This document shows positions 34,952 through 48,046 of a DNA stretch of 64,000 nucleotides, piece after piece. This stretch comes from Warburgia ugandensis (lineage: Eukaryota > Streptophyta > Magnoliopsida > Canellales > Canellaceae), in contig CP141132.1 in assembly GCA_035236585.1 (NCBI GenBank), positions 26,123,445-26,187,444 of the forward strand, given 5' to 3'. A program made the position numbers and the translations under genes. The notes beneath the pieces were generated by a model that searched no databases, was not told the DNA's origin, and saw only the letters and a program-made list of their open reading frames with translations. Numbering within the stretch: position 1 is the first letter of the stretch; every line of letters begins with the position of its first letter.

Positions 34952-36350
34952 TCCATAGAGCAAGCACCTTCTCATGTCCTAAAGCCCCTACCTGATAATC
35001 TCAAATACTCTTATCTAGGACTAGATGAATCCTTGCATGTAATAATAGCATCAGATTTAGACCAAGAATAGGAAGGAAAATTACTTGATGTTCTCGTGGA
35101 ACAAAAGACTACCCTAGGGTGGACTATAGCAGACATCAAGGGGATTAGTCTAGAAGTATGTATGGACAGAATCCACTTGGAACAAAATGCTAAATCCTCC
35201 ATGGAAACTCAAAGAAGATTAAATCCTCACATGAAGGACGTGGTCAAAGAAAAAGTCCTTATGCTTTTAGACGTTAGTGTAATATACCCCATCTCTAACA
35301 ACAATTGGGTCAGCCCATTCTAGTTGTACCCAAGAAATCTGGTGTCACGATAATCAAGAACAAGGATAATGAGTTAGTACCCACTCACATGGCTATAGCT
35401 ATAGCTTATTTATTTTTATTTTTTATGGTTATTCTGACTATAACAAGTTTTCTATAGCACTCAAGGATTAGGAGAAGACCACCTTCATTTGCCCTTTTGG
35501 GAACTTTGCTTATCGATGTATGCCTTTTAGACTATGCAATGCTTTCCAAAGTTGTATGTGGAGCATATTTTTTGATATAGTAGAAAGGTTTCTAGAGGTG
35601 TTCATGGATGAAATCGTAGTATTTTGGTTTTCCTTTGATGAGTACCTCCACCATTTAAAATTAGTTCTTGTAAGCTGTTAGGAGAAAAACTTAGTATTGA
35701 TTTGGGAAAAGTACCATTTTATGGTACAAAATGGTATTGTTTTGACCCACATAATCTCCTATAATGGTATTGAGGTAGATAAGGCCAAAGTGGATTTCTC
35801 CACCAAGGACGATGAAAGAAATTTTCTCTTTTTCTATGCCATGTTGAGTTCTAAATTCATCAAGGATTTCAACAAGATTGCCTATCCTCTCTGTAATTTA
35901 CTTACAAAGGAGGCTTCTTTTGACTTTGATGAAGACTATAGAAAAGCATTTGAGTAGCTAAAGGCCAAATTGTCATAATGTGATGCTTCAGACTACTCTA
36001 TCAGAGCTATTTTGGCAGCGCATTGAAAAACTCCCCCATGTGATATACTACTCTAGCAAAACACTTAGTGACACATAACTCAACTATTCTACCACAAAAA
36101 AAGAGTTTTTTGTCATCGTGTTTGCCTTGGATAAGTTTAGATCTTACTTATTAGGACTTAAAGTCATAGTACACTACAATCATGCGACTCTAAGATATGT
36201 TGTTTCTAAAAGGGAAGCAAAACCTAAGCTAATCTGTTGGATACTACTTCTACAAGAATTTGACTTAGAAATTTAGGAGAAGAAAGGTTCTGAATATGTT
36301 GTAGCAAACCACTTATCCAGGTTAGTAGTGGAGCACACTAACAACAATTT
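34952..36350 (+). pseudogene. Athila-like RT and RNase H remnant
   Basis: RT begins with LKPLPDNLKYSYLG (about 34980) and GWTIADIKGIS (frame 35096-35323), then RRLNPHMKDVV and VIYPISNNNWVSP, all diagnostic of Athila-type RT. After frame changes come EKTTFICPFGNFAYRCMPF (about 35470-35535) and VFMDEIVVF (35598-35624), where the usual second catalytic Asp of the F/Y-x-D-D box is Glu. The frame 35697-35957 carries VLIWEKYHFMVQNGIVL and GIEVDKAKVDF. RNase H follows with [20 protein letters not shown]-like coding around 36050-36110 and ANHLSRLV near 36305-36330. At least five breaks are present. Confidence 0.9.
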
Positions 36351-37690
36351 GCTTATAACTAAATCCTTCTGGATGAAAATTTAATGCACATTTCCTAGTT
36401 ACCTTAGTATGGAGACATAGTGAACTATCTTGTTACAGGACAAATGCCTAATCATTGGACAAAACAAGATATAAATAGATTTATGACCATGGTTAAATAC
36501 TTTACTTGGGACGACCCCTACTTATTCAAGTACTATCCCCATCAGGTAATAAGGAGAAGCATACTAGATAGTGAGCATAATGAAATCATCTCCTTCTATC
36601 ATAATCATATGTGTGGGGCCACTTTAGCTCTAGAAAGATACTTGTAAAAATTTTGCAATGTGGTTTTTACTAGCCCACAATATTTAAGGATTGACATGCT
36701 TACTGCACAACATGTGCTACGTGCTAAAGGTTAGGAAGTATAGGGAGGAAAAATATGATGCCTTAGACTCCATCCCTGTTGAAGAACCTTTGATGTTTCG
36801 GGTATAAATTTTGTGGGTTCCTTTCCTAATTTTTTTGGGTATTTGTACATCCTAGGGGGAGTGGACTACGTGTTCAAGTCGATAGAGGCCATACCTTGTA
36901 AGACCAATGACCATAGGGTAGTAGTCAAATTTTAAAAGGAAAAATATTTTTGCAAGGTTTGGTACTTCACATGCCATCATTAAGAATGGGGGCAAACACT
37001 TTTACAATAAAGTGTTTGAAAACTTAATGAAAAAGCATGGTGTCAACCATAGAATAGCCACCCCATACCACCCTCAGAGCAGAGAGAAAGTAGAGGTGTT
37101 GAATAGAGAAATAAAGCATCTTCTAGAGAAGATAGTCAATCCAAGTAGGAAGGACTAATTTGTTAGACTCCACAACACTTTGTGGGCTATCACATTGCCT
37201 ATAAGACTCCTATAGGCATGTCACCCTATAGGCTGGTCTATGGAAAGGCTTGCCACTTACCAATACAGTTGGAACATAAGGCATATTAGGCTATCAAAAG
37301 GCTCAATTGTGAGTTAGCTACTTCTGGGACCCATTGAAAACTCCAACTCAATGAGTTGAGGATAGAAGCATACAAATCTACACGTTTATACAAAGACCAA
37401 ATGAAGGTTAACCACAATAGATAAATCTTAAGGAAGTAGTTCACACTTGGATAAAAGGTCTTGTTGTATAATTCTAGATTGCATCTATTTTCAGGGAAAC
37501 TCAAATCTCAATGGATTGGACCTTATGTAGTATGCACTGTATATCCTCATAGGGCCATCAAGATAGAGAGGGATGGAAAAATCCTTAACGTTAATGGATA
37601 AAGGCTTAAACCTTTCCTATAGCTGATCAACCTTGAAGTCAAAGATATATTGTTAGAAACACCAAAATACCATGATCCACCTTAGAATGA
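36351..37690 (+). pseudogene. Athila-like integrase remnant
   Basis: The frame 36420-36647 shows ISFYHNHMCGATLALERYL, a degenerate HHCC zinc-binding end. Then FDVSGINFVGSFPNFFGYLY and GGVDYVFKSIEAIP (about 36790-36895) fit the start of the DDE core, GVNHRIATPYHPQS (about 37040-37080) fits its later part, and EVLNREIKHLLEKIV follows. Around 37500-37600 the C-terminal domain reads [19 protein letters not shown] and KILNVNG. Several frameshifts break it. The order after RT and RNase H is that of Ty3/gypsy pol. Confidence 0.9.
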
Positions 37691-39419
37691 TTCAGAGCAC
37701 CTTAAATATCACATTCCATGCACTCATTGTCATGTCTAGTTGAAGACATAAAACATAGCCCTTTGTGGGAGGCAACCCAAAAGTTTTTCAAATCTCAGTC
37801 TCTACATCTTTCCACCATCATATACAATCCTATGTTTCCAAACATTAAGGAAAATGTTTAGATCAAGTTGGGGGTGTAGATGTACATAAAGATTTTGGAT
37901 TTTTTTAGAGTTTTCTTGTATTTTTGAAAAAAAAAAGTTCTTTTTTTGTAGGTAGAGTTCCTTTACTATGATGAGAACTGGATTTTTAAAAAATTAATAA
38001 TTCTACTGTTTTAACCTCTTAATGGAGGTGCTAGTTTTGCAAGTTGTTCATGTGTTTGAAGCATTTTATGAAAGTTAATTCCTAAAAGGTATTTACATAC
38101 AGCACATAGTTCAGACTGATAAAGAGGTATGACTTAAAAACCTTTAGCAAAATTAGTGAAGACCTATAATCAAGTGAGTTTTTGAGACTATCTTCTTTCA
38201 GAGAGTTACAAGTAATTCCACATTTTCTTTAGTGTACATAATTTTAGTGTGATCCTATTATCTTTGTTTTGGTTAATTGCTAAGAATAAATAGGAGTAAT
38301 AGCTTTCTTTCCAAGACATTTATTAAATCTAATGGGCTTTAAAGAAACCTAGGGTATGATATAACCATCCTTGTTTAGCCCAGAGACATAGAGCCTAACC
38401 AATATATTATACCATAGTTAGCTCCTTAAGGCTATGAATGCCTTTTCTTCCTTAACCCCACTTATCTTACCCCAGAAGAACCTAGTAAAATTAATATCCA
38501 TATCCTATTGATAAAAGAGAGTAGAGAAGGTAGAAAAAGGACAAAAAGGACAAAAATTTAAAGAAGTAAAAAACACCAGGAGTCTCTCTTTCAAAAGAAA
38601 AGTGAAAAGAAAGAAATATCATAAATACAAGAATATAATAGATTTTCACTTCAATATAATCAAAGTTCAAATGGTCCAGCAATCAAACAAATACCTCTAC
38701 TCAATTTTCAACTTTTGAACCCTCATACCCTTCTTTTCCAAACCTGTCCCAAGCCTACATTTTGTCCTATTTAAGGACCTGTGGATATTAGGTAGAAAAT
38801 AACCTTAATGAGGATATAAAAAGAAGGAACCAAGCTGAACTACCCTTACTAATCTTAGTAATAGCATCTATTCATAGGTATCACATTCCTTTTGTCTCTT
38901 TAGTGCTTAAATTTTATGTGAACCATTAGCCTTGTTGGATTTGGTCACATGGTAAGAGAAGTATGTTTAACCTCTTTTTTCTATAGGGTCATATTTTTTA
39001 GAGTGTACCTATAAGAATTGAGGTCAAAACATATTTCCAATGGAACATAAGCATGCCTAATTAGATGTCTTGACTTGTGTAGCTATACGCACACATGGGC
39101 TCTAAAAAATAACAATAATAAAATGACTTTAATATGTGGATAATTTGTAGAATTATCATTCATCTCTATTAAGTTGTTAAAAACTAGTAGAGTACTAATG
39201 GGTGAGGATTCCTTGAGATAAGATAAGGGACAACCTTATCAAATTTTGTGGGTATATTCACTACAAACCCTCATGTGGCCCAACTTGTCCACTAGGGGTG
39301 TAAGGGCTTTTTACATGTGCTAAATGCAATCATGAGTACCTACAAAAAGGCAAGCATTTTTTTTTTTTCATGATTTATGCATGTTTTGCTAGGGACTAGC
39401 AAAATGCTGGTTGGGGGTG
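37691..39419 (+). mobile_element. Athila-like post-pol region, non-coding
   Basis: At about 37741-37790 lies 'ccctttgtgggaggcaaccc', a string conserved just after pol in many Athila/Tat elements. A 'caagttgggggtgtag' string near 37864 resembles a second polypurine tract, and 'tggttgggggtg' (39408-39419) directly precedes the LTR. No envelope-like frame is readable. The segment 38630-39419 is repeated, diverged, at 42228-43208. Confidence 0.75.
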
Positions 39420-42227
39420 TGATAAGTGTGAAATTTTGTACTAAAACCACCTAATTAGTTACCCATGTGTTATACTTATTACATTAAATTGGGGTTTTTA
39501 GCTAAAAATTATAACACACACATTTCTGACCTAAAAGATAAAAAAATTAATAATTTGCAAGTTCAGAGGCTAATCCTAGGTAATCATTTTAGAATTTAAT
39601 TAGAGCTTTTCACTTTTGTAGGAAGCAAGATGATGATCTAACAACAAAGATTGATTAAGATTAAAATTGAAGGTCAAGTTCAAAAGATCAAGCCAAGGTC
39701 CAAATGTCATTAATCCAACATGAGATGAAGCATCAAGATCTAAGGCATGCAAAAGGTGAAGTTGGAGAATTAAAGGGTGGCTAAAATGGGCCCATGCATA
39801 AGCCATGCAAAGTCCGCCACCTTTGCATGGGATTCACTCAAGCCACCTAATCCATGTAAGCCACCAAGAAAGTGACAAGCTAAGGAGCCTAGTCAGCCAT
39901 CAAAGCCAAGGGGTTGAGCCACCAATCCAAGCCAAAAGAGGCCCTAAAGCTAGCCATGAAGCCAAGCCAAATCAGCACTCAAAGCAAGCCATCAAGCCAC
40001 TTAAGCTAAGCTACATGTAAGGCCATGATTGGAGGAAAATCCAAAGAAATATCCTTGGGATTTTTAGGGTCATTTTGAAGATAATTGAGGGAAAATCTAC
40101 TTGGATAAGGTAGCAAGTGGTCCAATAGAAAGAAACCACTTCATTTTTCTTATTTTTCCATATTTTTCTCACTTTCCACCTCACCATACAAACCACTTCA
40201 AATTTTCACCTTCCTACCAAGGAGTCCCACCTTTCTAAGACTCTCCCACCTTCCTAAAATCCCATTTTAACTAGTCAACCAATCCTAAAGTGCCACTTAG
40301 CCTATCCAACTAATCCTTACCTTCTTAGGAAGCCACCTCACTCCACCTCATCATCCCATCCTCACCACCCACTCTTCATCCATGGGTTTCCATCATTCTT
40401 ATCTTTTTCTTTCCATATCTCTCTAACTCCCATGAGAATTCCACATGAAAATCAAAGGGGGAGATGCCTCTTTCCTTGAAAAATGAAGCCTCCCACCAAT
40501 GGTTGGCCTATTCCTATATTGCCACATCCCCACCTCCATCTCATCCTTTATTCTCTTTCCTCTTCACCACCCAAATGCTTTCCACTACTTTCCACTTTGC
40601 TTTACCTTAATTCCATGAGAAAATCTTTGTGGGGAGGAGTCCCAATGCATAGATCCAAAAGAATAGGACTCCTCCCTTCCTTATCTTAATATTCCACTAT
40701 ATTCTATCCTTGAGGAAACCTTAGGCAGCCATCTCATCCTATCCATCCACTTTCCTTCCCATCTTATCCCTGCCCTTAAGTTATATTTTGGATAAAAAGG
40801 AAAGGAAAAACTCTTGGATTTTAATGTGGAGGGGAACTTTTTGAAGAGGAGGTGGAATGCATTCCACCTTCTTCCCTCTTTCCTTTCCTCAATGCCTCTC
40901 TCCTCCTTAAGAGTTTCACGTTTTTTTTTTTTTTGGGGATTCAACTTGGATGCAACCTCCATCTCTTCTATGATTTTCCTATTAAAGGTCTTCTGTGTTT
41001 TGGTTTTTCTCTTTTATGGTCCACGCAAGTTCTTTGGAGAAGGTAGGTTTCTTTTCCCTTGTCTTTCACTTGTTTGCATACCCATGATTCCATTAAGTTA
41101 TAGTGTGATTTACCTTGTTTCCATTGGATTTTTCCCTTTATCTTCATGCTTATTGAGTTAGGAGGGATTGGAGGTTTATTGAAGATTTATTTTGAAGACA
41201 ATATGATGTAAGCATGGTGTGCACATTCCATGAATGTTGTGCACCATCCTTGTAATCTTTACGTTTGAATGAATGAAGTAGATTGTTGAGTATTGATTTA
41301 TCTTTCTATTAATTCATCATTCTAGTAAGTTGCTAATCTAAATACCTCTCAATCCAATCACAAAAACCATCCTACTCACTTAGTTCCATGCACATAATAC
41401 TTGTTCTATGTGCATTGTCTTAAAGATGTTTGGAAGGGTTTTGTTAAATGTTTGATGAGGGGGTGGTAATCAGATCTTGAAGTGCTGGTTAATTGTTTAA
41501 TTTTATGTTTAGTCGCTTCAATTAGTTTAGTGTGTACATAAGAATTTTATTTTGGCATTTTAGGACCACACACATCGCTCTAGGTGTCATGCATATGGTG
41601 CTTGATGCTAGTCTTTTGAATTAATTTCTCATGACATGTATATATTTGTTCCATGCAATTCTTTCCCTTATAACTATCTTCCATGCCTTTCATTTTCGTT
41701 TGTAAGTGGTTTTCCATTTAGGAGTAAGACGTATATCATCTTGCTCCATGTGCATGGATCTTGAATCTTGCACATGGCTCTAAGTCATTTTTCATGATAA
41801 ACTATGTGCACCAATTTTAGGAATTTTGTGCATAGTCTGTCTATGCTCTCCTTACTTAATTGTGCATATCTCCATATCTTTAGTTTCCTTAGTTTGTGAT
41901 GCATTACTTAAAAAGTTATAATTTTCATTTTTAAAAAGTCTTTAATTTATAAAATTTCTATTGTTAGAAGGTTTGTTTTTAGGAAAATTTGGACATTAGT
42001 TTGATTTTTTAGTTATTTTTCACATTTCCATGTCTTACATTCATGTTAAGTTTTCATTCTTAGTTTAGATTAAAAAATATCCAAAATTTGTTGGCTAGGT
42101 TAAGTAATTTAAAGAAAGACCCACTAACACTACAAATATGTTGAATTCCTCATGGGATCGACCTCTATTGTGTGAATTATTACAATCGATTCATGCTCTT
42201 GTGAGTTTAACTTAAAAATCACAACCA
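39420..42227 (+). mobile_element. Athila-like LTR, plus orientation (3' LTR of the pol above)
   Basis: It starts tgataagtg and ends near 'aaaatcacaacca', about 2.8 kb. Near its end is 'catgggatcgacctc' (about 42150-42165), the typical Athila/Tat LTR 3' string. It is related to the minus-strand LTR at 8752-21183. Several frames of 60-115 codons on both strands between 39600 and 41161 overlap each other and are chance frames in U3. Confidence 0.8.
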
Positions 42228-43208
42228 GTACAATCAAAAGGAAAAGTTGTCCAAGCAATTATTAAAGACCTCTACTCATATTTGAAACTTTGAATCCTTA
42301 TCCCCTTCTTTTTAGAACTTGTCCTAAGACTATGTTTCATCCTACCTAAATTGTATTGAGCTTAAGTGGAACATATACTTGATGAGGACATAAATAGGAA
42401 GGAATTAAGGTGAATTACTCCTCATGGTCTTGGTCATTGCATCCATTGTAAGGGATCTTCACATTTCTTTGTCTCGTTTATGCTTAAAATAAATTATGTG
42501 ATCCATCAGACTATTGGACTGGGTCACATAGTGAGAGAAATTTGTTTGAACCTTGTCTCTAAGAGCTTTATTTCTGAGTGTATACTAGTGAGAATTTGAG
42601 GTAAAGGCATCTTTTTAATGAAGAAGCAAAGCCTTGGTACAATAGTAAAAGTTTTTGTCATGTGACCTTGAGATCACAGATTCAAGGTGTGGAAACAGCC
42701 TCTTGCAAAATGCAAGGTAAGGCCGTGTACTTTAGGCCCTTGTGGTCCGCCCCTTCCTTGGACCCCACATAGGCAGGAGCTTCATGCATCGGGGTTGCCC
42801 CCCCTTTTTACATCTTTCCAATGAAGTAATGAGCATATCTATTAGAAGTCCTAACTTATGTAGCTTCTACACACACTACACTCCAAGAATAAACTGAAAT
42901 AAAATGGCTTTGGTATGTGCATAATTTGTGGAATTTCTCATTCATCTTTATTTATTTGTTAAGGCTAGTAGAGTACTAATGGATGAGAATTCTCTAATAT
43001 AAATAATGGAATTAGCCTAATTGAATTTTGCTAGTATATTCACTGTAAACCCTCATGAGGCTTACTCTTCCATTAGGAGTTATCTAGGGGTTTAAGGGCT
43101 TGTTGCATATGTTAAATGCAATCGTGAGTACCTAAGGAAATGATAAACATTTTTTCATTACTTTTCACATATTTTTCTTTGGACTAGTAAAATGCTGGTT
43201 TGGGGGTG
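42228..43208 (+). mobile_element. Second, partial copy of the Athila-like post-pol region
   Basis: It aligns with 38630-39419: shared strings include acctctactca, 'aactagtagagtactaatgg'-type text, 'ttaaatgcaatc' and 'aaaatgctggttt' followed by gggggtg before the LTR. It is longer because of a SINE at 42608-42826. Following directly on an LTR end, it makes an internal-LTR-internal-LTR order that fits unequal recombination. Confidence 0.75.
42608..42826 (+). mobile_element. Au-like SINE with 16-bp target duplication and a paralogous empty site
   Basis: The body lies at 42624-42810, with gccttggtacaatagtaaaa and 'gattcaaggtgtgg' in the head, then acagcctcttgcaaaatgca, cccttgtggtccgcc, 'ttggaccccacat' and gggagcttcatgcatc. 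Flanks 42608-42623 and 42811-42826 differ only at two adjacent bases. The related copy near 39030-39045 has one version of this site and no SINE, so the insertion came after the duplication of the host sequence. It is closer to the Au consensus as I remember it than the copy at 725-904. Confidence 0.92.
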
Positions 43209-44312
43209 TGATGAGTGTTCATTTTTATATAAAATGTACCCAATTAATAACCCATGTGTAATAAAATATAATGTCATTTTTTTTTTTAATTTTGTAACAC
43301 ATACATTTCTGACCTAATAATGCAAAAGTTTGATATTTTGTAGGTTCAGAAGCTAATCTAGAGTAAGTATGAAAATGATCATAAGTTTCTATGATTTAAT
43401 TAGGTTTTTCTTCTTTTGTAGGTGTTGAGAAGATAATCTGAAGGCCAAGCTTGATCAAGATAATAATTGAGGCCATCCATGAGGCTTCTTAGTCTAACTA
43501 GTAAACTTAAGCAAGCCAAAGCTAAAATGTTATCAATACAAGCTATGATAAAGGTTCAAAACTCTCTTAGGGCAAGCTAGAAGGCAATTGGAGAAGCAAA
43601 AGGTGATTAAAAATGGACCCATCCTAAGTTAAGCATTTTCACCACCTTTGCATGGGAGCCATTCAAGCTACTAAGCCATTTAAGCCATGAAAAAGGGTGA
43701 TAAGCCATTTGAGCTACTCAAGCCTTAAAGCCAAGCATGGAAGCCACTTAAGCCACCAAGGAATGAGCCATCAAAGTAATCCCATAAAGCCAAGGAGGAG
43801 TGCCACATGGAGCCACACAATTGGAGCATGAATTCATGCAACTTTCCCATGTTAAAAGTGTGATTTTGGGAGATAATTGTAAAAGGTAAGATGATCATGA
43901 ATTAAGGGACCCATCAAGAGAGAAAAATCCACTTTCCTAACCTATTTCCCATCCCTAATCCACCATTCACATAGGGCTCCATGCTTTTAAGTCAAGGGGA
44001 AGAGGATGTCCCCTTGATTAGGAAACCCTATATCCAAGTCTATGCTAACATGTAAAAGCTCTAGGTTTTCTTCTAGATTTTTCTCCTTATTTTATTTCTT
44101 AATTTCCTCATGCTTCCCACCATTCAAATTCTATCCAATTTGGAGGGTGAAGAGCCAATTTCCTTCCAACCAACAAGCACATCTCTCTCTTATGTCATCC
44201 CTATTACATTATCTCCACCTAACTTTTCTCCTTTAAACTCCACCTCAGCCCTAGATCTAGATAGCACCTCTTTTATAGATTAATTATTCATCAAATTAGA
44301 AGCTACAACATC

Positions 44313-44335
44313 TATATATATATATATATATATAT
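44313..44335 (+). promoter_or_regulatory. TATA region / (TA)n run in Athila-like LTR
   Basis: A run of TA dinucleotides occupies the place of the TATA box seen at 10362-10369 in the minus-strand relative. It may be an expanded TATA box or a simple microsatellite. Confidence 0.4.
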
Positions 44336-44740
44336 CCCCATGGTTCCAATGTTTTTTTCTATGTAAAGGTGGGTGAGACACCTTGAAATCAAGCTCTTTT
44401 TTGGTGTTATTTGCTCTTGGACTTTGGGACTTCTTTGATGCTTTTATTCCTTTAGATTCTTAGTTATTCTTGTTGTTATTTTCTCTCCAATTTAGGTTAA
44501 TAGTTTTCTTACTTTGGTTTAATTTTCATTATTTTAGTTTCACTTGTTTTGCTTTCAAGTTTTGCACCCTTCTTTCCATCTAGCTTTCATTTTCTTCTTT
44601 ACCCCAATTTCATTAGTTTTTCTTTGTTATCCCCCCAAGATTTAAGTTATAATTCTTTGGTAGTGACAACTAAGAGAAAATATAGCTTAGAATCATGAAT
44701 TCCTCCCTTGAAATTCACTTCTTTTTTTTCCTTTTGTTAG

Positions 44741-44885
44741 CCCTTAGTTTTAGGTCCACTTTCCATAGTTAGTTCATCCCTTTACCCTTCTTTTATCTTG
44801 AATTCCTTTATGGGTTTTCTTTGCATGTACCCTAGTTTTAGGTCCACTTTCCATAGTTAGTTCATCCCTTTACCCTTCCTTTACC
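44741..44885. repeat. Direct repeat, two copies with 88-bp period
   Basis: The string 'ttaggtccactttccatag' followed by ttagttcatccctttaccc occurs at about 44749 and 44837. The copies are nearly identical, so the duplication is recent relative to the LTR. Confidence 0.85.
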
Positions 44886-45180
44886 TTAAACGGTAATTTT
44901 CTTACAAAAGGGTATTTTAGTAATGTTGCTAAGTGTTCCCTTCTTGCAAGAGTTGGAATGTGACAGTCAATGGAGTTGAAAAACATCATTAGTATGTCTT
45001 ACCTTTTGTTTGACTGATATCATGGTGTTCAAAATAGTAAAAACACCATTATGAAACTTTAAAATAAATAAAAGAAAACAAAAGTAAAAAAACAAAATGT
45101 GGGGGCACATTTGATAATGGCACCCCCCCACTTAAGCGAAACGTAGGGAACAGGCTTGGGTCTGTTCCCAAAACCCGACA

Positions 45181-45300
45181 GAACTTGATGAAGAGGAGGA
45201 AAGAAAGAGAAGAAGAAAGAAAAGGAAGAAAAGAAGAAGGAAGAGGAAGGATAGGAAGAAGATGAGAAGGAAAAGAAAAAAGAGGAAGAAGAGAGCGAGC
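45181..45300. repeat. Purine-rich tract (A/G on plus strand)
   Basis: About 120 bases are almost free of pyrimidines, built of GAAG, GGAA and GAGG units. It is the counterpart of the microsatellite at 3030-3139 and creates false Ser/Phe-rich frames on the minus strand. Confidence 0.9.
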
Positions 45301-48046
45301 TTGCTGGGGAAACCATTCACGCCAATGAGCACAAGAAAATGGATCTGGGTAGGGTTTTCATGTCATTGAATAAAATGGAGCTTGTTGGTGAAGATGGAAG
45401 CTCAGATTCCAAATCTAAAACCCCCATCTTGCTCGCCTCAAGGTCCAGGCAAAAACCCTTTGTTTCCATTTCAATCAGATGAAGATTTCATTGGGTTTTT
45501 TGGCTAGACAGTGTTGTGGGCTGTCACTGGAGACAAAGACATATTGGATCAATGATCCGAGCCGGTCATCTTCTACGACTAGCTTAGAAGAACCAAAACC
45601 CCATGGTTTTGGATAGATTTGGGATGATCTAGGCCATCAATTGAAGAGAACTCTATTGTGCGACTATATTGGGGAAAGTTCACTTGAAATCAATGTTGAT
45701 CCATCTCATCCAAGGGTGGAGGAAGCACAGAAACATGCTTTGAAGGTAAGATCTATGAAGCCCATCTTTTGATTTGATGTAATTTGTTAAATATGTGAAT
45801 TTCTATCCTAGATCTAAATTTAAGGACAATCCAACCATCCAATTCTTAATCTAAGCTTATGGATAGCTAGATACATGATTGAAAAACCTTAAAATCAACT
45901 CAGAATGCTGATCTAGACTATAAGACAGATCGAACGATCTCAATTGTCCAATCGGGTATTGTTCATATAGTAAAAATTTGATGTATGATAGCTAATCAAA
46001 CACCATAGATGAATTAAACAGCCCTGAAATTACTATAATATTGGAGCAATTGATGAATTTAGATGTAAATTGTCTGCAAATTGATCAAACAATCTCAGCC
46101 GTTTGATCGGGTACTGTTCACACAGTAATTTTACAGTGTCTGATTGACAATCAAACACCATGGATGAATCCTACGACCCTGAATTAGCTAGGATGTGACT
46201 AGAATGTTGTAATTTGGATGAAAACCTATCAAGAAACCTCAGTCATCTGATCTGTCACTATTTAAATAGTGACTTGTTGACATTGGATCAACAATCAGAT
46301 CCTATAGATGAGTTTTGATTGTCAATCCAAAGCTGGAAGTGGTCTATCTGACCAATGTACACCCTTAAATTAGTTAAATTTGACCATGTAATCTGATAAA
46401 AAATACAATTTAGATGTCCACACAGATCCAATCGTAGATCTCAACCCTAAACTAAGAATAGACATCCACAGAAGCCCTGATCAACTCACATGAGTCTTGA
46501 TCGTCCATGTAAAGATCCGATAATGATGATCCAGGCCTTGGATTGCATCAAATTCTTAAAATTATGATCATAATTAAATCTAAATATCTTTATGTATGTG
46601 AATGTATTAAGAAAAGAGTTTTTATGCATTGTATAGATTAAAGCGTGCATGGTCGATCGTGGAGAAGAGGGCGACTAAAGTTAGTGGAATTCAGTGAATG
46701 CATCACATGAGGTAGGTGAAAATTTAAGACATCATGTCTAAATAATAAGATGCATGTTCCAAACATGATCTTATTTCTAATTATGGATGTTATGAAACTA
46801 AAATGGTATGATTGATATTCGACATGCTTTAAATTGAAATGATGAAAATAATGTTAATTAAAAGAATTGCATGTTATAATTGATGCTTATGACTTATACC
46901 TCATGTATGCGAATTGTGAAATTTGTTTTTGGTACAGGGGTACCATGTTAGTATTGGTGGTGTATGAGCCTAGGTTTATAGGATACATACTCGGTGGATT
47001 ATCACCAAATAAGTGAGGATGTTATTCTTGTTATGAAATATATGAATAGGCAAATTGCCTGCTATTATGCTTATTTTACATCCAGGCATGGAGGCCTAAG
47101 AGTTTTGTTTTCGATAGGCGTAGGCTTGGGGATGCTATGGTAGGAGAGTTATGAGGGTTTGGCCACCCCCTCTCCGAATTTATTATGTTATGATACCAAG
47201 CACTATGTGTTGCTAAAATTCAGGTGGGGCAATTATGGGAAGGCCACCATTGTGATAGCAATTGTCCTCCCATACGGACATGGATATTGTGATTTCCACT
47301 GAGGATGATATAGGTGGATTATTAAGCAAGTATCCATGCGCACTGTACTGATTCTGACTGCATGCATAGTAGTCCTTATATTTGATGCACTATGGTGCTT
47401 ATATGATGGCATTATGAGATGCCTTATATGTTGTGGCATGATGATATGCCTTATATTATTTTCTTAGAAGTGGTTGGAGGATTGTGGACCCTGTATAGTG
47501 AGGGGCATGAGGATTATATTGAAATACCAGCAGAGGCTGGATGATTATGAACCCCACATGATGAGGGGCATGATTCTAAAATCCAATATAGTTTGGAAAT
47601 GTAAATTAGATGATATTGATTATATTCATATTTTTGTATATCTTTTAACAATTTTCATATATGTGTACATATGCTATACGTATATGGTTGAGGGCGCAGT
47701 TTCATATAAGTTTCATAAGGGTATATGCATGGGTAGAATTGTTATGCAAAGTATGGTTTATAGAATTGGATTATCTTATTTAAATGATAAAGGATAATTG
47801 TAAATACTTGATTTATTAATGGATTATTGATATTTATGAAACAGGCTACTATTTGATTATCAATTAGTTATTAGATTATAAAACATGTTAATACTTGGTT
47901 TAACAATGAAGTAATGAATTATGAAACATATTGTAAATTCAAGTCAATATAAATGTTATGACAATGAATATTATGAATAATGCAAATTAATTAATTCATA
48001 ATTAAATTTACCATGCTTCGTAAACTCCCTTACCAAGCATAGCTTG

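Larger units (their letters stand above)
43209..44885 (+). mobile_element. Second Athila-like LTR, 3'-truncated
   Basis: It starts tgatgagtg after the gggggtg tract and runs about 1.68 kb before it meets T1 sequence at about 44886; the LTR 3' part with the 'gggatcgacc' string is missing. A TA-rich TATA region is at 44313-44335 and an 88-bp direct repeat is near the end. Confidence 0.7.
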
